Origin: WTGA01 sp965214055
GTDB lineage: Bacteria; Pseudomonadota; Gammaproteobacteria; Arenicellales; Poriferihabitantaceae
Assembly (NCBI GenBank): GCA_965214055.1
Contig: OZ243931.1
Coordinates: 310,001 to 374,000 of the forward strand
Direction of reading: 5' to 3'
Length of the DNA: 64,000 nucleotides
The notes under the pieces: model-generated
What the model was told of the DNA's origin: nothing
Databases searched by the model: none
Seen by the model: only the letters and a program-made list of their open reading frames with translations
Shown: one piece after another, positions 1 through 8,282 of the stretch
How positions within the stretch are numbered: position 1 is the stretch's first letter
Layout of the letters: each line of letters starts with the position of its first letter
Position numbers and translations under genes: made by a program

Positions 1-35
1 GCCTTGGATAACCGGGTACAAACAAAAACAGTTCA

Positions 36-1157
36 ATGAATCTCTCGAGAGTCGGTTTCATCGGATGGCGCGGCATGGTGGGTTCCGTACTGCTGCAAAG
101 AATGCGGGAAGAAGAAGACTTTTCCATTATTGAGGAGCCGGTTTTCTTTTCGACTTCCCAAGCCGGTCAGCCGGGGCCGGATATCGGAAGAGGGACTGAA
201 TCCCTGAAAGATGCCCATGACCTGGACGAACTGGCCAAACTGGAGGTGATTGTTACCTGCCAGGGCGGTGGGTACACTTCTGCGGTCCATTCCAGGCTCC
301 GCAATGCCGGGTGGGGAGGGTACTGGATTGATGCCGCTTCGACCCTGCGCATGTCCGACCACTCCACCATCATTCTCGATCCGGTGAATCTCCCGGTCAT
401 TGAACAGGGGCTCCAGGCCGGACAGAAGGATTTCATCGGCGGAAACTGTACGGTGAGCTTGATGATGATGGCCCTGGATGGACTCCTCAATGCCGACCTG
501 GTGGAATGGATCTCCGTGACCACCTACCAGGCGATCTCCGGTGGAGGAGCCCGGCACATGCGGGAAATGCTTGGACAAATGGGACAGATCCACAGTCAAC
601 TGGGCAACCGGTTGAATGACCCGGAAAGCTCCATTCTCGATATCGATTCGAACGTGACTGCAACCATGCGCTCGGACGAATTGCAAAAGACGGAAATCGG
701 GTACGCGCTGGCCGGTAGCCTGCTTCCCTGGATTGACCAGGACCTGGAGGACGGAACCAGCCGGGAGGAGTGGAAAGGGTTTGCAGAAACCAACAAGATT
801 CTCGGGAGAACGCATGCCCCCATCCCCATCGAAAGCACCTGTATCCGTATCGGGACCATGCGCTGCCATAGCCAGGCGTTCACGATCAAGCTCAAACGGG
901 AGCTGCCGCTGGAGGAAGTTAAGGCCATCACCGCCCAGGCCAATGACTGGGTAAGCGTCATTGAAAATACCCGGACCCGTTCCCTGGACCAGCTGACCCC
1001 GGCAAAGGTAACCGGAACCCTGGACATTCCTGTGGGGAGAATGCGGAAGTTGCAAATGGGCGGAGAGTATCTCGCCGCGTTTACCGTGGGAGACCAGTTG
1101 CTCTGGGGGGCCGCCGAACCATTGAGGAGAATGCTCAGAATTCTCTCGAACCGATGA
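36..1157 (+). CDS. asd: aspartate-semialdehyde dehydrogenase
   Basis: Reduces aspartyl phosphate to aspartate semialdehyde with NADPH, the branch point to lysine/diaminopimelate, threonine and methionine. The N-terminus carries the enterobacterial-type nucleotide-binding signature VGFIGWRGMVGSVL (from residue 6), and the catalytic cysteine lies in GGNCTVSL (Cys138, close to Cys135 of E. coli). The 373-aa length is normal for the gammaproteobacterial form. No clear Shine-Dalgarno sequence precedes the ATG, but the alignment to the family begins only a few residues downstream, so the start is sound. It lies 265 bp upstream of the serA-like gene and is probably a separate transcription unit. Family assignment is secure. 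Confidence 0.96.
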   Translation: MNLSRVGFIGWRGMVGSVLLQRMREEEDFSIIEEPVFFSTSQAGQPGPDIGRGTESLKDAHDLDELAKLEVIVTCQGGGYTSAVHSRLRNAGWGGYWIDAASTLRMSDHSTIILDPVNLPVIEQGLQAGQKDFIGGNCTVSLMMMALDGLLNADLVEWISVTTYQAISGGGARHMREMLGQMGQIHSQLGNRLNDPESSILDIDSNVTATMRSDELQKTEIGYALAGSLLPWIDQDLEDGTSREEWKGFAETNKILGRTHAPIPIESTCIRIGTMRCHSQAFTIKLKRELPLEEVKAITAQANDWVSVIENTRTRSLDQLTPAKVTGTLDIPVGRMRKLQMGGEYLAAFTVGDQLLWGAAEPLRRMLRILSNR

Positions 1158-1422
1158 ATTTCAGTTTTTATCCGGATCGCTGAACTCCAGCGATGGCCGG
1201 TGCGCCGATCATGAACCCTGGTCGTCATAATCATTTTTATTGATGATCCGGGCGCAACAGGCAGTTGGAGGCTAACCGCAACTTTGTTACTATTCGACCC
1301 CATTGAACCCGAATCATTTAAACTCCATCCCCGTGTAATCTGCCTCGCTGCAAAACGACGCGCTCCCACTTGACAACCCTGTGATGCAAACCTTCTGAAT
1401 TTAAGGTAAAACCCACAAGACA

Positions 1423-2385
1423 ATGAAGATACTGATCGCTGATGCCTTCCCCGAGTCCCATGTGACAGAACTGAAGAACCGGGGCCACCAGGTCACCCTC
1501 TCCCCGAACCTGGACGCCGATACACTTGGCGGTGCCATCAAGGAGAATGAAGCCCTCATCGTACGGGGTACGGCTGTTCGTGCCGATACCCTGGAAAACG
1601 GCAAGGCACTTCGGCTGGTGATCCGTGCAGGGGCCGGAACCAACTCCATTGACAAGATTCATGCGGCAAGGCTCAACGTCCGGGTCTGCAACGTCCCGGG
1701 CGCAAATGCAACGGCCGTAGCCGAACTGGTGATGGGACTGATCATTGCCATTGACCGCAACATCGAATCCAATGCCCGGGATCTGAAGGCCGGGGTCTGG
1801 AACAAGAAAAAATACAGCCGGGCCAGGGGACTGTACGGCCGGAATATTGGCATTCTCGGCCTGGGTGCTGTGGGTCTTGGGGTGGCCGAACGTGCGAAGG
1901 CATTTGGCATGCAGGTATACGCCGTGCACAAACCGGACCGGCTGCTGGAAGCCGAACGCCGCATCCGCGCCGCAGACATCATCCAGGTGGAGTCAATGGA
2001 AGAACTGCTGCCCATCTGCGATATCGTCTCCCTGCATATGCCCCTGGCAGAAGAAACCAGGCAGATGGTCAACGACTCCTTTCTCGCCAAAATGAAAGCC
2101 AATGCCATCTTCATAAACACCTCAAGGGGGGACCTGGTTGATGAAGCGGCCCTGATCAACGCCATGGACAGCAAGGGAATTCGTGCCGGGCTGGATGTCT
2201 ACAACAATGAACCCGGGGCAGGGATCCATACCTTCGACTCAAAACTTGCCTGCCACCCGAACGTGTGCGGAACCCACCATATCGGCGCTTCCACCGAGCA
2301 GGCCCAGGCCGCGGTTGCAGAAGGGGTGATTGATATCATTCAGTCCTACGGGAACGGCAGCCTGAAATATTGCGTAAACAACTAA
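1423..2385 (+). CDS. serA: D-3-phosphoglycerate dehydrogenase, short form
   Basis: A D-isomer-specific 2-hydroxyacid dehydrogenase that probably oxidises 3-phosphoglycerate to 3-phosphohydroxypyruvate, the first step of serine synthesis. The NAD-binding Rossmann motif GILGLGAVGLG is near residue 145. The catalytic triad of the family is visible: Arg in INTSRGDLVDE, Glu in the next segment and His in CGTHHIGAS. At 320 aa it lacks the C-terminal ACT regulatory domain of E. coli SerA, so serine feedback through that domain is not expected. It ends 24 bp before the preferred serC start, which supports SerA over another hydroxyacid dehydrogenase. Substrate assignment rests on the family and on the neighbouring gene. 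Confidence 0.88.
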   Translation: MKILIADAFPESHVTELKNRGHQVTLSPNLDADTLGGAIKENEALIVRGTAVRADTLENGKALRLVIRAGAGTNSIDKIHAARLNVRVCNVPGANATAVAELVMGLIIAIDRNIESNARDLKAGVWNKKKYSRARGLYGRNIGILGLGAVGLGVAERAKAFGMQVYAVHKPDRLLEAERRIRAADIIQVESMEELLPICDIVSLHMPLAEETRQMVNDSFLAKMKANAIFINTSRGDLVDEAALINAMDSKGIRAGLDVYNNEPGAGIHTFDSKLACHPNVCGTHHIGASTEQAQAAVAEGVIDIIQSYGNGSLKYCVNN

Positions 2386-2409
2386 GTGACAACAGGATCA
2401 ATCCATACC

Positions 2410-3495
2410 ATGTCCAACAGAAAACACAACTTCAGTGCGGGGCCCTGTACCCTGCCCCTGGAAGTTCTGGAAGAGGCCCAGACGGAATTTGTAGAGTACC
2501 AGGGAGCCGGGATGTCTCTGATCGAAATGAGTCATCGGGGCAGGCATTTCGATCAGGTCGCCGCGGAAGCCATGGCATTGTCGATGGAGGTCTTTGAGGT
2601 TCCGGATGATTTCAGCGTGTTGTTTCTGCAGGGGGGTGCCATCCTGCAGTTCTCCATGGTCCCCATGAACCTGTTGCACGAAGGCCACAAAGGGGGCTAT
2701 GTCAATTCAGGCACCTGGGCCCGGGGTGCGATCCAGGATGCCCGTGAATACGGCGAAATCTATACGGCCTGGGATGGAAAAGCCTGTGGGTATACAAGAA
2801 TGCCGTCCACCGGTGAACTGGAAATGCAGGACAACACCCGGTACCTGCATATCACCACGAATGAGACCATTGGTGGAATCCGCTTTCCGCAGTGGCCGGA
2901 TGTGGAAGTCCCCATGATCGCCGATGTATCCTCCGAGTACATGGCCCGCCCCCTGCCCTGGGAAAAATTCGACCTGGTATACGGTGGTGCACAAAAAAAC
3001 CTCGGGCCAGCGGGCATGACAGTGGTCTTTGTCCGGAAATCGATTCTCGAAAAAACCAACCGGAAGATCGGCCGTTACCTGCGATATGACATCCATGAAT
3101 CCAAGGGGTCCATGTTCAACACTCCCCCGGTTTTTCCCATATACATGTTTGGCAAGGTCCTGAAGTGGATGAAAAAACACGGTGGGCTGGCCGGCATGGA
3201 GCGCAGGGCGGCGGACAAGGCCAGTGCATTGTACGGTGCAATCGATTCCAGCAACGGGTATTACCGTTGCCCCGTGGAGGTGGCCTGCCGGTCCCACATG
3301 AACGTGGTATTCAGATTGCCGACTGAAGAACTGGAACAGACGTTTCTGGATCAGGCCTCCAGTGCCGGCTTCATGAACCTGAAAGGCCACCGCAGCGTCG
3401 GGGGCTGCCGGGCCAGCATATACAATGCCCTGCCCAAAGCCAGCGTCGAGGCACTGGTTGAATTCATGACCGATTTTCAAAGCGGCCACCCGTAA
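2410..3495 (+). CDS. serC: phosphoserine aminotransferase
   Basis: A PLP-dependent class-V aminotransferase converting 3-phosphohydroxypyruvate and glutamate to phosphoserine, also used in pyridoxal phosphate synthesis. It begins with the family opening HNFSAGPCTLP. The Schiff-base lysine is Lys196 in GGAQKNLGPAG, near Lys198 of E. coli. A GTG at 2386 would add eight residues, but the ATG at 2410 puts the conserved N-terminus at its usual place, so I chose it. The gene sits between the serA-like gene and a DUF1015 gene with 14 bp to the latter, so the three are probably one operon. Length (361 aa) is normal. Confidence 0.95.
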   Translation: MSNRKHNFSAGPCTLPLEVLEEAQTEFVEYQGAGMSLIEMSHRGRHFDQVAAEAMALSMEVFEVPDDFSVLFLQGGAILQFSMVPMNLLHEGHKGGYVNSGTWARGAIQDAREYGEIYTAWDGKACGYTRMPSTGELEMQDNTRYLHITTNETIGGIRFPQWPDVEVPMIADVSSEYMARPLPWEKFDLVYGGAQKNLGPAGMTVVFVRKSILEKTNRKIGRYLRYDIHESKGSMFNTPPVFPIYMFGKVLKWMKKHGGLAGMERRAADKASALYGAIDSSNGYYRCPVEVACRSHMNVVFRLPTEELEQTFLDQASSAGFMNLKGHRSVGGCRASIYNALPKASVEALVEFMTDFQSGHP

Positions 3496-3509
3496 ACAGG
3501 ACGATTGCG

Positions 3510-4748
3510 ATGACGAAGATCAAGGCATTCGACGGGTATATTGTCAATGCGGCCTGGGCGCGGGAAGTGGTTTCCCCGGCGTATGATTCCGTTTCCCCGG
3601 AGCAACGGCGGATCTTTGCCGAAGTCAATCCGAAAAACTACCTGAACACCATGCGCCTGCTGGAGGATTTTCCGGAAGAGGCCCGCCCGACGGCAGATGA
3701 ATTGCTCCAGCTGAACAAGTCCAACCTCGACAGCCTGCTGGCCGGAGGATACTACCAGCGCTTCAAGCAGCCCTGCTTTTTCATTTACCAGCTGACCACC
3801 GGGGACCACGTGCAAACCGGCATTGTGTGCGAAATCGGGGTCGAGGAATATGAAAAGGAAAGAATGAGAAAGCACGAAAACACCCGGAGCGACAAGGAAA
3901 CCCTGCTGGCGAATTACCAAAAGGTGGTCGGCGTATCCTCCAGCCCGATCTGCCTGACCTATGCCCGGACCGACTCCATCGACCACTGTATCGCCAAGCT
4001 GGTTCAGTCGCCGCCGGAAATCGAATTCACCTCGGAAGATGGCGTGTCCCAGAAAATCTGGCGGGTTGAATCTGAATCTGTCCAACAGAAACTGGCTGAC
4101 CTGTTCGAACCCATTGAGGTGACTTATCTCACGGACGGGCATCATCGTGCCGCTTCCGGACAACGCTATGCGGAAATCATGCGCGCTGAAAACGGCAACA
4201 ATGGGGATGAACCCTACAACCAGTTGCTGGTGGCATTGTTCCCGGACAACCAGCTGAACCTGTTGCCCTTTCACCGCTGCGTCAAGGATTCGAATAATCT
4301 TGACGTGAATGAAATCATCGAGGCACTGTCCACGTCGTTCGAGGTGGAAAAGCCAGCGGAACAATCCTTTTTCGAACCTTCCAGGCACGGGGAATTCGGC
4401 ATGTTTGTCGAGGATACCTGGTACCGGCTGAGGGTAAAGACCGAATGCATCGACCTGTCAGACCCGGTCCACTCACTGGATGTTACCCTCCTGCAGAACC
4501 TGATACTGGACCCCATACTGGGAATCCGGGACATGCGCCGTGACCCCCGGCTGGATTACATTGCAGGGGTCGCCGGGGAGGAAGGAGTCCAGCAAAAGTA
4601 TGCGGATAGCTGGGACGTGATCTTTACCTGTTGTGCCACCTCCATCCAGCAGCTGATGGATATTGCCGATGCCGGCGCCCTGATGCCACCGAAGTCCACC
4701 TATTTTGATCCGAAACCACGCTCCGGGATTTTTGTCAGGTTAAAGTGA
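3510..4748 (+). CDS. DUF1015 family protein, linked to serine synthesis genes
   Basis: A 412-aa soluble protein of the DUF1015 family, which has no firmly established biochemical function that I know of. Recognisable features are an N-terminal segment reading VVSPAYDSVSPEQ, a charged segment KERMRKHENTRSDKE around residue 113, and the motif LTDGHHRAASGQ with Asp209-Gly-His-His-Arg213. The DGHHR motif resembles the nucleotide-binding motif of ParB/sulfiredoxin-fold enzymes such as the free-serine kinase SerK; that link is my inference. It lies 14 bp after serC on the same strand, and I recall DUF1015 beside serA/serC in other phyla, notably Bacteroidetes. A role around (phospho)serine is therefore plausible but unproven. 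Confidence 0.85.
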   Translation: MTKIKAFDGYIVNAAWAREVVSPAYDSVSPEQRRIFAEVNPKNYLNTMRLLEDFPEEARPTADELLQLNKSNLDSLLAGGYYQRFKQPCFFIYQLTTGDHVQTGIVCEIGVEEYEKERMRKHENTRSDKETLLANYQKVVGVSSSPICLTYARTDSIDHCIAKLVQSPPEIEFTSEDGVSQKIWRVESESVQQKLADLFEPIEVTYLTDGHHRAASGQRYAEIMRAENGNNGDEPYNQLLVALFPDNQLNLLPFHRCVKDSNNLDVNEIIEALSTSFEVEKPAEQSFFEPSRHGEFGMFVEDTWYRLRVKTECIDLSDPVHSLDVTLLQNLILDPILGIRDMRRDPRLDYIAGVAGEEGVQQKYADSWDVIFTCCATSIQQLMDIADAGALMPPKSTYFDPKPRSGIFVRLK

Positions 4749-4864
4749 TTCAACCCGAACCACCTGCCGTCGATTTCCAGATTCCAGTCCAGCCCAAAAG
4801 AAAACAGTCTCCCGAAACGCTGAAATGTGATGGACGGCGTGTACATCATTTCCCGGGCATCTTC

Positions 4865-5701
4865 CTACCCGCGGTACCGGCCCTCGGTCACCCGCTCGTT
4901 TCCCTCAAGGTCCCAATGGGTGGTCACCTCGCGATACCCGGAATCACGGAATATCGCCCTGACCTTTTCCCCCTGCCGGTAACCATGCTCCAGAACCAAC
5001 CAACCACCTCCTGAAAGATACCCGGGGGCCGTGCCAATGATGTGCTTCAGGTCCGCATACCCCGACTCTTCAGCAACCAGGGCCATCCGGGGCTCGAACC
5101 GGACATCTCCCGAATCCAGGTGCGAATCTTTCGGGTCGATATAGGGAGGATTGGAACAAATCACCCTGAATACCCGGCCACCGAGCCCGTCAAACCAGTC
5201 ATTGCGGACAAACCGGACATTGTCCAGCCCGAGATGGCGCTGGTTTATTCCCGCAACCTCCAGTGCACCGGCAGAAATATCGGTGGCGATGATCCGGCTG
5301 GACGGCAACTCCGATGCCAGGGCAAAAGAGATGGCACCGCTGCCCGTCCCAAGCTCCAGTATCCGGGGTTCTGAAGCCTGGCGGGCATGCAACAGTACCC
5401 GTTCCACCACACATTCAGTCTGGTGCCGGGGAATGAGCACCTGTGGATTCACTCTCAGCGGCAATGACCAGAACTCTCTTGTGCCGGTAAGATAGGAAAT
5501 CGGTACCCCCTCTTTTCGACGGTTGACGAGGGATGTGAATGCTGCAATCTGATCGCTGTCCAGTTGGGAACCGGACCGGGCAATCAGCCCTGCCTGGTCA
5601 AGATTGAGTATATGCCCGAGCAATACCCTGAGTTCGAGATCACAAATCCCGTCCACATCGGTTTTCTGTCGAAACCGGTACAGGAGTTCATTCAGTGTCA
5701 C
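4865..5701 (-). CDS. prmC: peptide chain release factor N5-glutamine methyltransferase
   Basis: Methylates the glutamine of the GGQ motif in release factors RF1 and RF2 using S-adenosylmethionine. The SAM-binding motif ILELGTGSGAISFALA is near residue 113 and the substrate-glutamine motif is SNPPYI, both diagnostic for PrmC/HemK. It lies 20 bp downstream of prfA, which encodes one of its substrates, and the two are probably cotranscribed. The 278-aa length is normal. It converges on the DUF1015 gene with a 116-bp gap in which I see no strong terminator. Confidence 0.95.
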   Translation of the reverse strand: MTLNELLYRFRQKTDVDGICDLELRVLLGHILNLDQAGLIARSGSQLDSDQIAAFTSLVNRRKEGVPISYLTGTREFWSLPLRVNPQVLIPRHQTECVVERVLLHARQASEPRILELGTGSGAISFALASELPSSRIIATDISAGALEVAGINQRHLGLDNVRFVRNDWFDGLGGRVFRVICSNPPYIDPKDSHLDSGDVRFEPRMALVAEESGYADLKHIIGTAPGYLSGGGWLVLEHGYRQGEKVRAIFRDSGYREVTTHWDLEGNERVTEGRYRG

Positions 5702-5721
5702 AGCACCCGTGATGGAGCCCG

Positions 5722-6807
5722 TCAGCTGCTTTCGAATTCAGCAAGAAGCTGTGCCTGGCGTTCGGCAACAAGCGGGTCGATGACCTGGTCCACGGCACCC
5801 GCCAGAATCTCGTCCAGCTTGTAAAGCGTCAGGTTAATCCGGTGGTCCGTCACCCGGCCCTGGGGGAAATTGTACGTTCGAATCCGCTCGGAGCGGTCGC
5901 CGCTGCCCACCAGTGACTTGCGTGTATGCGCCTCTTCCTGCCGTTGTCTTTCCATTTCGGCTTCCAGCAACCTCGACTTCAGGGCGGACATCGCCCGGGC
6001 CCGGTTTTTGTGCTGGGAACGTTCATCCTGGCATTCCACCACAACACCGGTTGGAAGATGCGTGATGCGAATAGCGGAATCTGTCTTGTTTACATGCTGT
6101 CCGCCGGCACCCGATGAACGAAAGGTATCAATGCGCAGTTCCCCCGCATTGATCTCGATCTCATCCATTTCATCGGCTTCGGGCATGACGGCCACGGTAC
6201 AGGCAGAAGTATGAATGCGGCCCTGGGACTCGGTCTGGGGAACCCGCTGCACGCGGTGGGCACCCGATTCAAACTTTAACCGGGAATACGCTCCGGCCCC
6301 TTCTATTCGGCTGATGATTTCCTTGAACCCCCCGTGTTCTCCCTCACTGCAGCTCATTATCTCAACTTTCCAGCGCTGGCTTTCCGCATACGCATGGTAC
6401 ATCTTGAACAGGTCTCCAGAGAAAATCGCCGCTTCATCGCCCCCGGTTCCGGCTCGAATTTCAAGGAAGATATTTCTGGAATCATTGGGGTCCCGGGGCA
6501 GCAACAGGGTCTGCAGCGCATCCCGGCAAAATGCCATCTGCTGCTCCAGTCCGTGCAATTCCTCCTGGGCCATTTCCCGTATGGAGCGATCCGGGTCATC
6601 CAGCATCAATCCGGTTTCCACGATTTCATCATTGAGTTGCTGGTATTTTGCGAAGCGGTTGACAATGGGCTCAATGTCCGACAGTTCGATGGACAGCTTT
6701 CTGAACTGGTCCGGATTGGACAGGGTATCCGGATCGCTCAGCAACACATTCAGCTCCTCATGGCGCTCCGCCACTCTGCGCAATTTGTCTTCAGTGGAAG
6801 GATTCAT
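5722..6807 (-). CDS. prfA: peptide chain release factor 1
   Basis: Class I release factor reading UAA and UAG stop codons and triggering peptidyl-tRNA hydrolysis. The catalytic GAGGQHVNKTDSAIR motif is present around residue 235. The 361-aa length and the segment RVPQTESQGRIHTS match RF1. It lies 62 bp after hemA and just before prmC, the usual gammaproteobacterial order hemA-prfA-prmC. Confidence 0.96.
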   Translation of the reverse strand: MNPSTEDKLRRVAERHEELNVLLSDPDTLSNPDQFRKLSIELSDIEPIVNRFAKYQQLNDEIVETGLMLDDPDRSIREMAQEELHGLEQQMAFCRDALQTLLLPRDPNDSRNIFLEIRAGTGGDEAAIFSGDLFKMYHAYAESQRWKVEIMSCSEGEHGGFKEIISRIEGAGAYSRLKFESGAHRVQRVPQTESQGRIHTSACTVAVMPEADEMDEIEINAGELRIDTFRSSGAGGQHVNKTDSAIRITHLPTGVVVECQDERSQHKNRARAMSALKSRLLEAEMERQRQEEAHTRKSLVGSGDRSERIRTYNFPQGRVTDHRINLTLYKLDEILAGAVDQVIDPLVAERQAQLLAEFESS

Positions 6808-6869
6808 GGACGGGTTTGAATCAACAGGGGGATAAGGAGGGGGTTCATGATCGCCGGCTACCGGGACCG

Positions 6870-8117
6870 TTACAGACCAAACAGTTTGCGTGCAGCCGAT
6901 ACCATCCCGACGTTCCCTTCGATCTCGGCCTGCCTCAGAACCTGACTGGGCTGATGGGCAATCTTGTTCGTCAGGTCCCGGGCGAATTGTTCCAGCACCA
7001 CCGCCGGGTCCGTTCCCTTCTCAAGTTTTTTCAATGCATTCTCCAGTTCCCGCTGACCGAGTTCATTCAGGCCTTCCCGCAATGTCCTGATTGCCGGAAC
7101 CGATTCCAGGGACCGCTTCCAGCGCATGAACTTGACGACCTGGAGATCGATGATATTCTCCGCCTGCTCCGCGGCCCGCACCCGCATGACCCGGTTCTCG
7201 TCGATAATCGACTTCAGGTCGTCCACGGTATACAGGTATACATCCTTGAGCTGCCTGACTTCCGGTTCGACATCCCTGGGAACCGCCAGGTCCAGGATAA
7301 ACATCGGGCTGTGTTTTCGTCTTTTCAGTGCAGCCTCAATGGCGCCCTTGCCCAGAATGGGCAGGGTACTGGCTGTGGACGTGACGATGATATCCGCCTG
7401 GTGTATTCTTGCCGGAACCTGTCCAAGGGTAATGGCCTCACTGCCCATGTCATGGGCCAGGGCCCTGGCCTTGTCCATGGATCGGTTGGCAATAATGATA
7501 GATTTCACTGCGTTTTGCTTGAGATGCCGTGCCACCAGTTCGATGGTTTCCCCTGCGCCGATTAACAAAACGGTTTGTTCGGCAAGACTGGTAAACACAC
7601 GCTTCGCCAGATTGACCCCCGCATAGGCGGCAGAAACTGCGTTTTCTCCGATCGCCGTGTCTGTCCGGACCTGTTTGGCCACGCTGAACGAATGCTGGAA
7701 CAGTCGATTCAGTATTTTTCCCGTGGTCCCGGCATACGACGCCTTCTCAAAGGCATCTTTCATCTGACCCAGGATCTGGGGTTCTCCCAGTATCATGGAA
7801 TCCAGCCCGGAGGCTACCCTGAACGCATGTTTGACAGCGGCTTCATTGGGGTGAAAATAAAGACAGCGATCAAATTCGCTTCGGGTCAGCCGGTTGTAAT
7901 CCACCAGCCAGTTCAGAACCTGCTTCTGGTCCGGGTTGTTTTGTCCGCAATAGATTTCAGTACGATTGCAGGTGGACAGTATGGCCGCTTCGGAGATACC
8001 GGTATTTTCGGTCAAATTCGACAGGGCCCCCTGTATGGATTGGGGCCCGAAAGCGGCTTTTTCACGCATCTCAATGGGTGCGGTTTCATGGTTCAAGCCT
8101 ACTGCAAGAAGGTGCAT
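6870..8117 (-). CDS. hemA: glutamyl-tRNA reductase
   Basis: Catalyses the first committed step of tetrapyrrole synthesis in the C5 pathway, reducing glutamyl-tRNA to glutamate-1-semialdehyde with NADPH. The opening HLLAVGLNHETAPIE and the active-site Cys50 in ILSTCNRTEIYC are diagnostic. A Rossmann segment (VLLIGAGETIELVA) follows, then a helical dimerisation domain at the C-terminus. It is divergent from the TPR lipoprotein gene across a 165-bp AT-richer gap that should contain both promoters. Ferrochelatase lies in the same window at about 23 kb. Confidence 0.96.
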   Translation of the reverse strand: MHLLAVGLNHETAPIEMREKAAFGPQSIQGALSNLTENTGISEAAILSTCNRTEIYCGQNNPDQKQVLNWLVDYNRLTRSEFDRCLYFHPNEAAVKHAFRVASGLDSMILGEPQILGQMKDAFEKASYAGTTGKILNRLFQHSFSVAKQVRTDTAIGENAVSAAYAGVNLAKRVFTSLAEQTVLLIGAGETIELVARHLKQNAVKSIIIANRSMDKARALAHDMGSEAITLGQVPARIHQADIIVTSTASTLPILGKGAIEAALKRRKHSPMFILDLAVPRDVEPEVRQLKDVYLYTVDDLKSIIDENRVMRVRAAEQAENIIDLQVVKFMRWKRSLESVPAIRTLREGLNELGQRELENALKKLEKGTDPAVVLEQFARDLTNKIAHQPSQVLRQAEIEGNVGMVSAARKLFGL

Positions 8118-8282
8118 GCTACGCTTCCAGGGTTACCCTGTGAATTCGAAATACTTCCGGGAAAGGGAAATATGCGATGTCTGGAGTGTCATATTCAAAT
8201 TTTGTGCCGGGACCCGCTATTATATGAATATTTGCGGATAAAATCCCTGCAATCCCCCTCAAATAGTTGATAGACTTTATCC

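Noticed and set aside
1370..1400. TTGACA at 1370 as a -35 box for serA
   Set aside because: No acceptable -10 hexamer at 16-18 bp spacing; the best is TTCTGA, so I do not call a promoter.
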